Shown: positions 42,903 through 53,445, counted from the first letter of the stretch. The stretch is DNA of 64,000 bases from Paracoccaceae bacterium (GCA_033344815.1 JAWPMR010000001.1:4636136-4700135); one strand, 5' to 3'. The notes: a model not told the origin generated them from the letters alone. Translations and numbers: made by a program.

Positions 42903-42952
42903 AAAGCGCGAGATGTGGTTGAGCGTCTTTGGTCGAACCGGGAGCTTTGAAG

Positions 42953-43882
42953 ATGATTTTATGTTGCGGTGAAGCGCTGATTGACATGATCCCCGGGCGT
43001 TCTGATCAGGGTCAAAAGAGTTTTGTGCCACATGCTGGCGGGGCCGTGTTCAACACCGCCGTTGCCTTGGGCCGTCTGGGCGTGGACACAGGAATGATAA
43101 CAGGACTATCGCATGATCTATTTGGTGCGCAATTGGCGCAAGCCCTGAAAGACAGCGATGTAAATTGCGAACTGTCGATCACGTCAGATCTGCCGACAAC
43201 GCTCGCCTTTGTCGAGCTGAATGAGGGTCAAGCCCGATACACGTTTTATGACGAAAACACGGCTGGTCGCAGTCTGACACCTGAACAGCTCCCTGACTTG
43301 CCAGAGAAGGTTTCGGCGCTCTACTTTGGTGGGATCAGTCTGATAAGCGAACCTGGCGCAGATTTTTATGCGGCCCTGGCATTGCGTGAAGCACCTGACA
43401 GGCTGATTGTCTTGGACCCCAATATCCGTGCCGCTTTTATTCGCGATGAAGCGCGATATCGCGCGCGATTGAACAAAATGATTGCTGTTACCGATGTAGT
43501 GAAGGTTTCAGACGAAGATCTGGATTGGATACTGCCGGGTCCTCAAGCCCTTGAGGAGAAAGCCCGCGCACTTTGCGCTCAGGGGCCCTGGGTCGTCATT
43601 GTGACGCGCGGTGGAGAGGGCGCACTGGCGTTTCTGACCGAAGGCGATCAAGTTGATGTCCCGGCAAATCGCGTTGCGATTGTCGATACGGTTGGCGCTG
43701 GTGATACGTTCAATGCAGGTGTGATGGCCAAGTTGATCGAAAATGGCTTGCTGCGCAAAGCGCGCCTGAAAGACATTGGTGCAAATGAAATGAGCGCAGC
43801 CCTCGCGCATGGCGCTACGGTTGCCGCCGTAACCGTATCGCGAGCCGGAGCCAACCCCCCTTGGGCGCATGAGTTGCCATAA
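42953..43882 (+). CDS. PfkB-family carbohydrate kinase, probable fructokinase
   Basis: This 309-residue kinase has the ribokinase fold. The N-terminal signature is LCCGEALIDMIPGR, a second is HAGGAVFNTAVALGRLG, and the ATP/catalytic motif DTVGAGDTFNAGVMAKL near residue 245 contains the catalytic Asp. GEALIDMIP is common in bacterial fructokinases; 2-dehydro-3-deoxygluconate kinase is the main alternative. It heads the glycogen operon and carries the LacI-type operator. The start is the ATG at 42953; a GTG at 42929 is an alternative. Confidence 0.88.
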   Translation: MILCCGEALIDMIPGRSDQGQKSFVPHAGGAVFNTAVALGRLGVDTGMITGLSHDLFGAQLAQALKDSDVNCELSITSDLPTTLAFVELNEGQARYTFYDENTAGRSLTPEQLPDLPEKVSALYFGGISLISEPGADFYAALALREAPDRLIVLDPNIRAAFIRDEARYRARLNKMIAVTDVVKVSDEDLDWILPGPQALEEKARALCAQGPWVVIVTRGGEGALAFLTEGDQVDVPANRVAIVDTVGAGDTFNAGVMAKLIENGLLRKARLKDIGANEMSAALAHGATVAAVTVSRAGANPPWAHELP

Positions 43883-43964
43883 ACCGGTTTTTGCACCAGG
43901 AGAAAACCTGATAGACACCAAGATATCCGTCACCGCCCATACGCCAATACAATAAAGAGATCAC

Positions 43965-46388
43965 ATGACCACATCGCGCGTCCCATCTGTTTCCGTTCAA
44001 GATTTCAGCGCTGATATTCTGCGCCACCTCAAGCACTCGCTTGGCAAGGATGCCAGCCACGCTTCGCTCTATGACTGGCGCATGTCTCTGTCTTTGGCAT
44101 TGCGTGATCGCGTGGTTGATCCATGGTTTGAAAGCACGCGCAAAACCTACGACGCACGCGGCAAGCGTGTTTACTATTTGTCGATGGAATTCCTGATCGG
44201 GCGGTTGATCGAAGATGTCGCTGTAAACCTTGGGATGGATGTGATCGCCGAGCAGGCATTGAAATCACTGGGTCAGGAGTATTCGGTCGTTGTCGCCAAT
44301 GAACCGGATGCGGCTTTGGGTAATGGCGGTTTGGGCCGATTGGCGGCATGCTTTATGGATTCATTATCTACGCTGGGCATCCCGGCCTATGGGTATGGGA
44401 TCAGATACGAACACGGTTTGTTCGAGCAGCATTTTGAAGATGGCGCGCAGATGGAAACAGCCGAAACCTGGCTGGCACAGCGTCACGCTTGGGAATTTGA
44501 GCGCCCCGAGGTGAGTTACCCGATCCACTTTGGCGGCGACGTGGTCGAGGAAAACGGCAAGACGATCTGGCGCGCGGGTGAAACGGTCATGGCGTCGGCC
44601 TATGATACGCCGGTCGTTGGCTGGCAGGGACGGTGGGCCAATACGCTGCGCCTGTGGGCCGCCAAGCCGACCACGGCCTTTGATCTCGATAGTTTCAATC
44701 GCGGAGACTACATGGGTGCCAGCGCGCCCGAGGCACTGGCACGAACGATCAGCCGGGTGCTCTACCCGGATGACACAACTGACATCGGCAAAGAACTGCG
44801 GCTGAAACAGGAATATTTTTTCACCTCGGCTTCGATACAGGATCTTATTCGCCGTTTCCTGAGCGAAGACGGAGATCTACGAGACCTTCCTGATCATGTG
44901 GCGATCCAACTGAATGATACCCATCCAGCGATTGCGGGTCCGGAATTGGTGCGCCTTCTGATGGATGAGCATGGTTTCGAAGTTGCGCAAGCCATCGCAA
45001 CAGCGCGTGGTTGTCTGGCCTACACCAATCACACGCTTCTGCCCGAAGCCCTCGAGCGCTGGCCTGAGGACCTGTTTATCCGCGTGCTACCGCGTCACCA
45101 TCGCATCATCCAACTGATCGAGGCGGCGCATCTCGCCGCGACCAGTAACAATATTCGCATATTAGAACATGGCGAGGTCAAGATGGGTGAATTGGCTTTT
45201 GTTATGGCGCATCACGTCAACGGCGTGTCAGCATTGCACTCCGAACTGGTCAAGGAAACCGTTTTTGCCGATTTGCACAGCGACTACCCCGGACGGATTG
45301 TCAATCAGACCAATGGGATCACGCCGCGCCGCTGGCTCTATACCTGTAATCCTCCGCTGCGCGAGCTGATCAACGAAACCATCGGAACAGGCTGGCCCGA
45401 TGATTTGCAGCGGCTTGATGCTTTGAGCGGACACGTTAGTGACGCCGCATTCATCGAGAAGTTTCAGGCGGCAAAAGACGCCAACAAATCGCGTCTTTGC
45501 AAGTGGTTACACGCGCGCGATGGGGTTACATTGAACCCGGATGCCATGTTCGATGTGCAAATCAAACGCATCCATGAATACAAACGCCAGTTCATGAACC
45601 TGTTGGAAACCGTGGCGCTGTGGAATGACATACGCGAAAATCCGAATGCAGATTGGACCCCACGGGTCAAGATTTTTGGCGGTAAAGCCGCTCCCGGATA
45701 CGTTGTGGCGAAAGAGATCATTCATCTGATCAATGACGCGGCCAAGCTGATCAATGTTGATCCGGTGACCAAAGAATATCTGCAAATCGTCTATCCTGAG
45801 AATTACAATGTCTCGATGGCCGAGATCCTGATCCCGGCCACAGACCTTTCCGAACAGATATCAACCGCGGGTAAAGAGGCCTCGGGCACGGGCAACATGA
45901 AATTTGCTCTCAATGGCGCGCCGACGATTGGCACGCTGGACGGCGCTAATGTCGAAATACGCGACTGCGTCGGAGCCGACAATTTCTTTCTGTTTGGATT
46001 GACTGCTGCCGAGGTCACCGCAAGACGTGCCGTGCCAGAATATGCCCGCCGCGCCGTCGAGGCGAGCCCGCGTTTGGCGCGCGTGCTGCAGCAAGTGGAA
46101 AGCGGGCTGTTCTCGCCGTCGGACAAGACACGATATCACGGGTTGGTGCAGGGCTTGATGAGTCATGACTATTTTCTCGTGACCTGCGATTTTGACGATT
46201 ACTTCGCCACGCAACGCGTTGTAGACAAAGCTTTTGCTGATAAAAATGCCTGGACCCGGATGGCCGCCCTTAACACCGCACGGGTGGGCTGGTTCTCTTC
46301 GGATCGTACCATCAGCGGGTATGCAAGAGATATCTGGAAGACCCCCAGTCTGGTTGCTGCAAGAGGATCGCGTCAGGACGTGGCCTAG
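43965..46388 (+). CDS. glgP: Glycogen phosphorylase
   Basis: This 807-residue PLP enzyme releases glucose-1-phosphate from glycogen ends. Traits include VYYLSMEFLIGRLIEDVAVNLG, EPDAALGNGGLGRLAACFMDS, and the PLP-binding Lys in KEASGTGNMKFALNGAPTIGTLDGANVEI. Length is standard for bacterial GlgP. It follows the sugar kinase gene after 82 nt and precedes glgB after 13 nt, so breakdown and synthesis enzymes share one transcript. Confidence 0.97.
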   Translation: MTTSRVPSVSVQDFSADILRHLKHSLGKDASHASLYDWRMSLSLALRDRVVDPWFESTRKTYDARGKRVYYLSMEFLIGRLIEDVAVNLGMDVIAEQALKSLGQEYSVVVANEPDAALGNGGLGRLAACFMDSLSTLGIPAYGYGIRYEHGLFEQHFEDGAQMETAETWLAQRHAWEFERPEVSYPIHFGGDVVEENGKTIWRAGETVMASAYDTPVVGWQGRWANTLRLWAAKPTTAFDLDSFNRGDYMGASAPEALARTISRVLYPDDTTDIGKELRLKQEYFFTSASIQDLIRRFLSEDGDLRDLPDHVAIQLNDTHPAIAGPELVRLLMDEHGFEVAQAIATARGCLAYTNHTLLPEALERWPEDLFIRVLPRHHRIIQLIEAAHLAATSNNIRILEHGEVKMGELAFVMAHHVNGVSALHSELVKETVFADLHSDYPGRIVNQTNGITPRRWLYTCNPPLRELINETIGTGWPDDLQRLDALSGHVSDAAFIEKFQAAKDANKSRLCKWLHARDGVTLNPDAMFDVQIKRIHEYKRQFMNLLETVALWNDIRENPNADWTPRVKIFGGKAAPGYVVAKEIIHLINDAAKLINVDPVTKEYLQIVYPENYNVSMAEILIPATDLSEQISTAGKEASGTGNMKFALNGAPTIGTLDGANVEIRDCVGADNFFLFGLTAAEVTARRAVPEYARRAVEASPRLARVLQQVESGLFSPSDKTRYHGLVQGLMSHDYFLVTCDFDDYFATQRVVDKAFADKNAWTRMAALNTARVGWFSSDRTISGYARDIWKTPSLVAARGSRQDVA

Positions 46389-46401
46389 GAAGGAGATTGG
46401 C

Positions 46402-48594
46402 GTGACACTCGCACCACAGGACGCACAGGACATCGCTGAAGGCTGTCACGCAGACCCGTTTTCCGTGTTGGGATTGCATGAGGTGGATGGCAAACTTGTG
46501 GTACGTGCTTTCGTGCCCGGCGCGCAAACGATCAACGCTGTTGACCCAAAAACCGGGCGCAGGATTGCAACGCTGTCACCCGTCTCAGAGGGGCTGTTCG
46601 AGGGTATCGTGCCACGTCGAAAAAAGCGGTTCGCATACCATCTGAGCGTGACACAGGACGGCCATCAATGGTCGGCCGATGATCCTTATCGCTTTGGGCC
46701 GGTGATGGGGGAGTGGGATGAATACCTTTTCGGCGAAGGCACGCATCGCCAGCTTTGGCACGTATTGGGCGCCCATGTGATGACCCATGAGGGTGTTCAG
46801 GGCACGCATTTTGCGGTCTGGGCGCCAAATGCTGCGCGCGTTTCCATCGTTGGGGATTTCAACACCTGGGACGGGCGTCGGCACCTTTTGCGAAAGCGTG
46901 GACAAACGGGCGTTTGGGAAACATTCATGCCAGCAATCGGCGAGGGCGATGTCTACAAATTTGAAGTGCTCGATGGCAATCGCCACCTGTTGCCGCAAAA
47001 GTCCGACCCGGTTGGGTTTGGATCCGAACACCCGCCGCGCACCGGATCGATTGTGCGCAAGCTGGCCGGACACAAGTGGAAAGACAAACCGTGGATGACG
47101 CGCCGCGCCGCGAGCCAACGGTTTGATCAACCAATTTCGATTTACGAAGTGCATCTTGGGTCATGGCGACGTGTGCCCGAAGACGGCAACCGCCCGCTGA
47201 GCTATACCGAACATGCCGAGCAACTGATCGCCTACGTCAAGGACATGGGATTTACCCATATCGAACTTATGCCAATCTCGGAGTTTCCCTTTGACGGGTC
47301 CTGGGGATACCAACCGGTGGGCTTGTTCGCGCCCACGATCCGGCATGGCACACCCGAGGAATTCCGCGCCTTCATCGAGGCTGCGCATGCTGCGGATATC
47401 GGCGTCATTCTGGACTGGGTGCCAGGGCATTTCCCTGAAGATCCGCATGGGTTGGCAAAATTCGATGGTACTGCGCTTTATGAACACGCAGATCCCAAAG
47501 AGGGGTTCCATCCGGATTGGAACACGATGGTGTTCAACTATGGACGTGCCGAGGTTTCCAACTATCTGATTGCAAACGCACTTTACTGGCTGCAGGAGCA
47601 TCACATTGACGGGCTGCGTGTGGATGCGGTGGCTTCAATGCTCTATCGCGACTACAGCCGTAAAGACGGGGAATGGATTCCCAACAAAGACGGCGGCCGC
47701 GAAAACTTGGAGGCGATTGCGTTCCTGCAAAACATGAACGAAACGGCCTATGGAACGGTCGAAGGGATCATGACCGTCGCCGAAGAATCCACAGCTTTTC
47801 CCGGCGTCAGCGCACCGACAGACGCGGGCGGTCTGGGCTTTGGGTTCAAATGGAACATGGGTTGGATGAATGACACGCTCAGCTATATGGGCGAGGATCC
47901 GATCCATCGCAAATATCACCATTCCAAAATGACATTTGGCCTGCATTACGCGTTTTCGGAAAACTTCATTCTGCCGCTCAGCCATGACGAGGTGGTGCAC
48001 GGTAAAGGATCACTTCTGGATAAAATGCCGGGGCAAGGTGCGGACAAATTCGCTAACTTGCGCGCCTATTATGGGTTCATGTGGGGGCATCCGGGCAAGA
48101 AGCTTTTGTTCATGGGCTGCGAATTTGCACAAGGTATCGAATGGAACCATGACAGCAGTCTGGATTGGCACCTGCTGGACACGCCGTTGCACGCAGGCAT
48201 GCAGGCGTTAATCCGGGATCTGAATGCACTTTATCGCGGCTGTCCTGCGTTGCACGCGTTGGATGCGAAGCCGGAGGGGTTTGAGTGGATCGAGGAGAAC
48301 AACGGCGACGAGTCGGTGTTCGTCTGGATCAGGCGAGGCGGGACGACTACGCCGCCGCTGCTTGTTGTGTCCAATTTCACACCGGTGGAACGCAATGCGC
48401 GGCGCGTGGGCGTGCCGGATGCGGGGCATTGGCTTGAACGTCTGAACACAAATTCCGAATTCTACGGTGGAGATGGCCGGGGAAACATGGGGGGTGTTGA
48501 CAGCGAAATGATCGCAGCGTCAGGGAGAGCGCAATCGATCAAGATAACGTTGCCGCCTTTGTCGACGCTCTTTTTTGAATTGAAGAGTGATTAA
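46402..48594 (+). CDS. glgB: 1,4-alpha-glucan branching enzyme
   Basis: This 730-residue GH13 enzyme forms alpha-1,6 branches in glycogen. After an N-terminal N1 domain and a CBM48 domain (THFAVWAPNAARVSIVGDFNTWDGR), the catalytic barrel shows DGLRVDAVASMLYRDYSR with the nucleophile Asp, MTVAEESTAFPGV with the acid Glu, and LPLSHDEVVHGKGSL. I use the GTG at 46402 behind AAGGAG; a longer frame is open inside glgP. A 17-bp palindrome overlaps its stop codon. Confidence 0.96.
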   Translation: MTLAPQDAQDIAEGCHADPFSVLGLHEVDGKLVVRAFVPGAQTINAVDPKTGRRIATLSPVSEGLFEGIVPRRKKRFAYHLSVTQDGHQWSADDPYRFGPVMGEWDEYLFGEGTHRQLWHVLGAHVMTHEGVQGTHFAVWAPNAARVSIVGDFNTWDGRRHLLRKRGQTGVWETFMPAIGEGDVYKFEVLDGNRHLLPQKSDPVGFGSEHPPRTGSIVRKLAGHKWKDKPWMTRRAASQRFDQPISIYEVHLGSWRRVPEDGNRPLSYTEHAEQLIAYVKDMGFTHIELMPISEFPFDGSWGYQPVGLFAPTIRHGTPEEFRAFIEAAHAADIGVILDWVPGHFPEDPHGLAKFDGTALYEHADPKEGFHPDWNTMVFNYGRAEVSNYLIANALYWLQEHHIDGLRVDAVASMLYRDYSRKDGEWIPNKDGGRENLEAIAFLQNMNETAYGTVEGIMTVAEESTAFPGVSAPTDAGGLGFGFKWNMGWMNDTLSYMGEDPIHRKYHHSKMTFGLHYAFSENFILPLSHDEVVHGKGSLLDKMPGQGADKFANLRAYYGFMWGHPGKKLLFMGCEFAQGIEWNHDSSLDWHLLDTPLHAGMQALIRDLNALYRGCPALHALDAKPEGFEWIEENNGDESVFVWIRRGGTTTPPLLVVSNFTPVERNARRVGVPDAGHWLERLNTNSEFYGGDGRGNMGGVDSEMIAASGRAQSIKITLPPLSTLFFELKSD

Positions 48595-48607
48595 ATCACT
48601 GATTTAA
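48591..48607. promoter_or_regulatory. 17-bp palindrome at the glgB-glgC junction
   Basis: TTAAATCA-C-TGATTTAA is a perfect inverted repeat that overlaps the glgB stop codon and lies 26 nt before glgC. It is A/T-rich, so a stable terminator is unlikely; an internal operator is possible. Confidence 0.4.
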
Positions 48608-48633
48608 AATTATAAAACGGGGGAGGAAGACAA

Positions 48634-49893
48634 ATGGACAGAGAAACACAGAGGCTTGCGCAACAGACCATGGCCTTTGTTCTGGCGGGTGGCCGGGGCA
48701 GCAGACTTTATGATCTGACGGACAGGCGTGCCAAACCGGCGATGTATTTCGGCGGTAAGAGCCGGATCATCGACTTTCCTCTTTCGAACGCGGTGAATTC
48801 GGGCATTCGTCGCATCGGCGTGGCGACGCAGTACAAGGCCCATTCTCTGATCCGGCATCTGCAGCGCGGTTGGAGCTTTTTTCGCGCAGAACGCAATGAA
48901 TCGCTCGATATTCTGCCTGCGTCTCAGCAATTGGACAATGAAAACTGGTACAAGGGCACAGCGGACGCCGTCGCGCAAAACCGGGACATTATCGAAGGTT
49001 ATGCACCCAAGTACATCGTGATCTTGGCCGGCGACCATATCTACAAACAGGATTATTCACTGATGATCCGTCACCATGTGGACAGCGGCGCAGATGTGAC
49101 AGTAGGGTGCATCGAAGTCCCCCGGATGGAAGCGCGCGGGTTTGGCGTGATGAAGGTCGATACTGAAGACCGCATTCTTGATTTCGTCGAAAAACCCAGC
49201 GATCCCCCTGCGATGCCCGGACATCCCGATCATGCATTGGCCAGTATGGGCATCTATGTATTTGAAACCGAATACCTTTTCAAACTTTTGGATGAATGCG
49301 CTGCAGATCCGGACTACAACCATGATTTTGGCGGTGACGTGATCCCGAAGATCGTGCGTGACGGTAAAGCGGTTGCGCATCCGTTCAGCCGGTCCTGTGT
49401 CCGGTCCGGGATTGAGGAAAAAGCCTATTGGCGTGATGTTGGGACGGTGGATGCGTTCTGGCAAGCCAATATTGATCTGACCGATTTCAAACCGGAACTG
49501 GATCTCTATGACAACGAATGGCCAATCTGGACCTATTCTGAGTTGACCGCGCCGGCCAAGTTCATCCACAACGAAGAAGGACGCCGCGGGCATGCGGTGT
49601 CTTCAATGGTGTCCGGAGGTTGCATCATCTCGGGGTCGCGGCTGGATCGGTGCCTTTTGTTCACCGGTGTGAAAACCCATTCGTTTTCGACGCTCGATGG
49701 CGTTGTCGCCTTGCCCTATGTGGAAATCAACCGGAACGCCCAATTGCGTAATGTGGTGATTGATCGCGGTGTGGTTATCCCTCAGGGGCTGGTGGTTGGA
49801 GAAGACCCGGTGTTGGATGCCAAACGGTTCCGCCGCACAGACAACGGTGTGTGCCTGATCACCCAACAGATGATTGACGAGTTGGACGGCTGA
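48634..49893 (+). CDS. glgC: Glucose-1-phosphate adenylyltransferase
   Basis: This 419-residue enzyme makes ADP-glucose, the committed step of glycogen synthesis. The nucleotide motif is [27 protein letters not shown], followed by [28 protein letters not shown], the catalytic [12 protein letters not shown] and substrate-site FVEKP. A C-terminal left-handed helix domain is present. GGGGGAGG lies before the ATG. The enzyme family is usually under allosteric control, in this group by fructose-6-phosphate and pyruvate. Confidence 0.97.
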   Translation: MDRETQRLAQQTMAFVLAGGRGSRLYDLTDRRAKPAMYFGGKSRIIDFPLSNAVNSGIRRIGVATQYKAHSLIRHLQRGWSFFRAERNESLDILPASQQLDNENWYKGTADAVAQNRDIIEGYAPKYIVILAGDHIYKQDYSLMIRHHVDSGADVTVGCIEVPRMEARGFGVMKVDTEDRILDFVEKPSDPPAMPGHPDHALASMGIYVFETEYLFKLLDECAADPDYNHDFGGDVIPKIVRDGKAVAHPFSRSCVRSGIEEKAYWRDVGTVDAFWQANIDLTDFKPELDLYDNEWPIWTYSELTAPAKFIHNEEGRRGHAVSSMVSGGCIISGSRLDRCLLFTGVKTHSFSTLDGVVALPYVEINRNAQLRNVVIDRGVVIPQGLVVGEDPVLDAKRFRRTDNGVCLITQQMIDELDG

Positions 49894-49894
49894 C

Positions 49895-51331
49895 GTGAAG
49901 AGTCTCTTTGTCGCCTCTGAATGCGCGCCATTCGTCAAAACTGGTGGCTTGGCGGATGTCATCGGGGCTGTGCCCAAAGCATTAGCCGCATTGGGTGTAG
50001 AAGCGCGGGTTCTTTTGCCCGCCTATCCGGGGCTGATGGAAATCGTGGCAACAGGCGACACCATCTGGGAAACCAGAGAATTGCACGGGGGTCCTGCGCG
50101 TCTTCTGGCCTGCCATGCCGAGGGTTTGGATTTGCTGCTTTTGGAGGCGCCTCACCTTTATGACCGTCCCGGCAATATCTATCTGGGCCCGGACGGGCAG
50201 GATTGGCCCGACAATCCGCAGCGTTTTGCCGCTCTGTGCTATGTTGCCGCTGAGCTTGCCATTCAAGGCCTGCAAGGGTGGCGACCGGACGTTGTTCATG
50301 CGCATGATTGGCAGGCTGGTCTGGTCCCGGCCTATCTGCGCCAGCATGATGGCGCAACGCCGCCCTGTGTCTTGACCATCCACAACATCGCATTTCAGGG
50401 GTTGTTTGATCCCTCCCTGCTTACATCGCTGGGGCTGTCCTCCGAGCTCTATACCTCCGAAGGAATGGAATTTTTCGGGCGTATCGGCTTTTTGAAAGCG
50501 GGTATTGCTTTTTCGGACAAGATCACCACCGTCAGCCCGACCTATGCACGTGAACTGATGTTGCCCGAGTTCGGTATGGGGCTGGAGGGGCTCTTGCGCG
50601 CGCGCGGCTCCGATCTGTCGGGTATACTCAACGGGATCGACATTGAAGTCTGGAACCCCGAACAGGATCCGTCGCTTGTTGCGCCCTATTCGGTTCGCAG
50701 TTTGAAACCGAAGGCCAGGAGCCGCGCAGAGCTGATGAAACGTTTTGGCCTTGAGGATGGCCAAGGCCCGCTGTTCTGTGTGATCAGTCGGTTGACCACG
50801 CAGAAAGGGCTCGACCTGTTGCTGGAGGCAATACCTGTCCTTGTGGCGCGCGGGGCGAGGCTTGCGGTGCTTGGGAGTGGTGACAAATCGCTGGAGTCTG
50901 GATTTGTTGCCGCCGCGCACGCGCATCCGGGATCTGTGGGCGTGATCATTGGCTATGATGAACCGCTTTCCCACCTGATGCAGGGGGGGAGCGATGCCAT
51001 TTTAATCCCCTCACGCTTTGAACCCTGCGGTTTGACGCAGCTTTATGGCTTGCGGTATGGGACACTGCCAGTGGTGGCGCGGACCGGCGGGCTGGCCGAT
51101 ACGGTGATCGACGCGAATGAGGCGGCGCTGACTGCAAAATGCGCAACCGGGGTGCAATTCGCGCCCATTACCACAGCGGCATTGGAACAAGCGATCTTGC
51201 GCACTTGCGATCTTTACGATCAGCCAACAATCTGGTCTGGGATGATGCGCCGCGCAATGCGCCATCCTGTTGGGTGGGATGTGTCCGCGCAAGCCTACAA
51301 GGACATCTACACAGGCCTGATTGGCAGATAA
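49895..51331 (+). CDS. glgA: Glycogen synthase
   Basis: This 478-residue GT5 glycosyltransferase extends glycogen from ADP-glucose. The N-terminal motif is FVASECAPFVKTGGLADVIGAVPK with the KTGGL ADP-glucose site, the HAHDWQAG stretch and C-terminal PSRFEPCGLTQLYGLRYG with the catalytic Glu. The likely start is GTG at 49895, 1 nt after the glgC stop; a TTG 21 nt upstream is the alternative. Confidence 0.96.
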   Translation: MKSLFVASECAPFVKTGGLADVIGAVPKALAALGVEARVLLPAYPGLMEIVATGDTIWETRELHGGPARLLACHAEGLDLLLLEAPHLYDRPGNIYLGPDGQDWPDNPQRFAALCYVAAELAIQGLQGWRPDVVHAHDWQAGLVPAYLRQHDGATPPCVLTIHNIAFQGLFDPSLLTSLGLSSELYTSEGMEFFGRIGFLKAGIAFSDKITTVSPTYARELMLPEFGMGLEGLLRARGSDLSGILNGIDIEVWNPEQDPSLVAPYSVRSLKPKARSRAELMKRFGLEDGQGPLFCVISRLTTQKGLDLLLEAIPVLVARGARLAVLGSGDKSLESGFVAAAHAHPGSVGVIIGYDEPLSHLMQGGSDAILIPSRFEPCGLTQLYGLRYGTLPVVARTGGLADTVIDANEAALTAKCATGVQFAPITTAALEQAILRTCDLYDQPTIWSGMMRRAMRHPVGWDVSAQAYKDIYTGLIGR

Positions 51332-51351
51332 AAGTCGCAGGATAGCGCTCT

Positions 51352-53445
51352 ATGGGATATGAGATTACGTCTGGAAAGCCACATCGGCTGGGTGCACATT
51401 TTGACGGCGAGGGCGTCAATTTCGCGGTGTTTTCGGCACATGCGACGAAGATGGAACTGTGCTTGTTTTCTGATGACGGAGGACAGGAAACCGTGCGCCT
51501 TGTGCTGCCGGAACGCACCGGTGATATCTGGCACGGCCGGGTTGCCGGGCTGTCTGCAGGCACCCTTTATGGGTATCGCGCGCATGGCGCCTATGCTCCG
51601 GAACATGGGCATCGGTTCAACGCCAACAAACTGCTGATGGATCCTTATACGCGGGAATGGCGTGGCAGATGGATCAACGATCCTGCGGTGCTGGGGTATG
51701 ATGCCAGGTCCAGTGCTTTGGATTTGTCTTTTGATACACGGGATTCCGCCCGGTTTGTGCCAAAATCGGTGGTTTATGATCCTCAACAGTTTGAGGCGAT
51801 CACGGCACCATTGGGCCACGCCTGGGAAGACACGCTGATCTATGAAGCGCATGCGAAGGGCACAACGCAACTGCACCCGGATGTGGCTGAGGCATTGCGA
51901 GGAACATATGAAGGGCTGGCCTCTGATGCCGTCATCGATCATCTGCATAAGATCGGCGTCACAGCGATCGAACTGTTACCCGTTCATGGGTTCATAAATG
52001 ATGGCTTTTTACTTGAGAAAAAGCTCACAAACTATTGGGGTTACAATACAATCGGGTTCTTTGCGCCAGAGCCGCGCTATTTTGGGCCAGGCGGTATTCA
52101 GGGGTTCCGCCATATGGTGCGTCGCTTTCACGAAGCGGGCATCGAGGTCCTTCTGGATGTGGTTTACAACCACACAGCCGAAGGGGACCATCGCGGGCCA
52201 ACGACTTGTTTCAGAGGACTGGACAACGCGTCATATTACCGTTTGCTCAGCGGTCAGCCGCGCTATTACGTGAATGACACCGGCACGGGCAATACTGTCA
52301 ATGTCGCCAATCCCTACGTACTGCGAATGGTGATGGATTCACTACGGTTCTGGGTGGAATGCATGGGCGTTGATGGGTTCCGCTTCGACCTTGCCACAAC
52401 GTTGGCGCGCGAAGATCATGGCTTCGACGTCAACGGTGGTTTTCTGGACGCTTTGCGGCAGGATCCGGTTCTGGCGGGCGTGAAAATGATCGCAGAACCA
52501 TGGGACATCGGCCCGGGCGGCTACCGTCTGGGGCAATTTCCGCCAAAATTCGGGGAATGGAACGACGCCTACCGCGACACTGTGCGCCGGTTCTGGAAAG
52601 GCGATGCTCACAGTGCGCAGGAACTTGGCGCGCGCTTGTTGGGCTCAGCGGGGGAGTTTGATCGTGGCGGCCGGCGTGCCTGGTCTTCGGTCAACTTTCT
52701 GGCAGCCCATGATGGGTTTACCCTTGCGGATATTACCCGTTATTCCCGGCGCCACAATGAGGCAAACGGCGAAAACAATCAGGATGGACATAATGCCAAC
52801 CATTCCGACAACTGCGGCGTTGAAGGTCCAACGCCGGATCCGTTTATCGAAGCGCTGCGCGTGCGTCGTCAACGCAATATGCTGGCCACTCTGTTTCTGT
52901 CTCAAGGTACGCCTATGCTTCTGGCCGGGGATGAGATCGGCAATTCGCAGGGCGGTAACAACAATGCTTACTGTCAGGACAATGAGATCGCCTGGTTGGA
53001 CTGGGTGAATGCCGATGCCAGCATGACACGCTTTGTTGCGCAGATGTCGGCGTTGCGCCAAGAGCACGCCGTGCTGCGACAGTCACGGTTTTTACATGCT
53101 GCACGGCGGCCCGCCGATGGCTTGCCGGATGTGGAGTGGTTGGACTTCGAAGGGCATGCGCTGAACTGGCGTGACCCGGGCTTATCGAGCCTTTGTATGA
53201 TGTTACGCGCTTCTGCTGAGGCTCCTATGAGCCGCGACCACAGCGGCGCAATTTTTGCCATCTTCAACCGGGCGTCAGATAAAGCTGAGGTCCGGGTGCC
53301 TGTGGCTCCCACCGGAATGAGTTGGACCGTCTGTCTGGATACCTCTGTGGATGCACCTGATCCAGCCTCGATCACTTCGACAACGATCACGGTTGATGGG
53401 CCTTGCGTTGTTGTCCTTTCATTGTCGTCAAAGGGCGCCCCGTGA
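51352..53445 (+). CDS. glgX: Glycogen debranching enzyme
   Basis: This 697-residue GH13 enzyme of the GlgX/isoamylase type cuts alpha-1,6 branches left by the phosphorylase. It has a CBM48-like N-terminus (HRLGAHFDGEGVNFAVFSAHATKMELCLF) and barrel motifs LLDVVYNHTAEGDH, GFRFDLATTLAR (nucleophile), MIAEPWDIGPGGY (acid Glu) and FLAAHDGFTLAD. The NGENNQDGHNANHSDNCG stretch is typical of GlgX. Its stop overlaps the malQ start (GTGA). Confidence 0.96.
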   Translation: MGYEITSGKPHRLGAHFDGEGVNFAVFSAHATKMELCLFSDDGGQETVRLVLPERTGDIWHGRVAGLSAGTLYGYRAHGAYAPEHGHRFNANKLLMDPYTREWRGRWINDPAVLGYDARSSALDLSFDTRDSARFVPKSVVYDPQQFEAITAPLGHAWEDTLIYEAHAKGTTQLHPDVAEALRGTYEGLASDAVIDHLHKIGVTAIELLPVHGFINDGFLLEKKLTNYWGYNTIGFFAPEPRYFGPGGIQGFRHMVRRFHEAGIEVLLDVVYNHTAEGDHRGPTTCFRGLDNASYYRLLSGQPRYYVNDTGTGNTVNVANPYVLRMVMDSLRFWVECMGVDGFRFDLATTLAREDHGFDVNGGFLDALRQDPVLAGVKMIAEPWDIGPGGYRLGQFPPKFGEWNDAYRDTVRRFWKGDAHSAQELGARLLGSAGEFDRGGRRAWSSVNFLAAHDGFTLADITRYSRRHNEANGENNQDGHNANHSDNCGVEGPTPDPFIEALRVRRQRNMLATLFLSQGTPMLLAGDEIGNSQGGNNNAYCQDNEIAWLDWVNADASMTRFVAQMSALRQEHAVLRQSRFLHAARRPADGLPDVEWLDFEGHALNWRDPGLSSLCMMLRASAEAPMSRDHSGAIFAIFNRASDKAEVRVPVAPTGMSWTVCLDTSVDAPDPASITSTTITVDGPCVVVLSLSSKGAP

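Larger units (their letters stand above)
42384..42952. other. 569-bp intergenic region between eda and the PfkB kinase
   Basis: It contains a 6-bp inverted repeat ATGCGC-GAG-GCGCAT (42478-42492) without a clear T-tract, a possible 35-codon membrane peptide (42719-42826) and, at its right end, the promoter and LacI-type operator of the kinase-glg operon. No gene-length frame with family resemblance is present. Confidence 0.5.
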
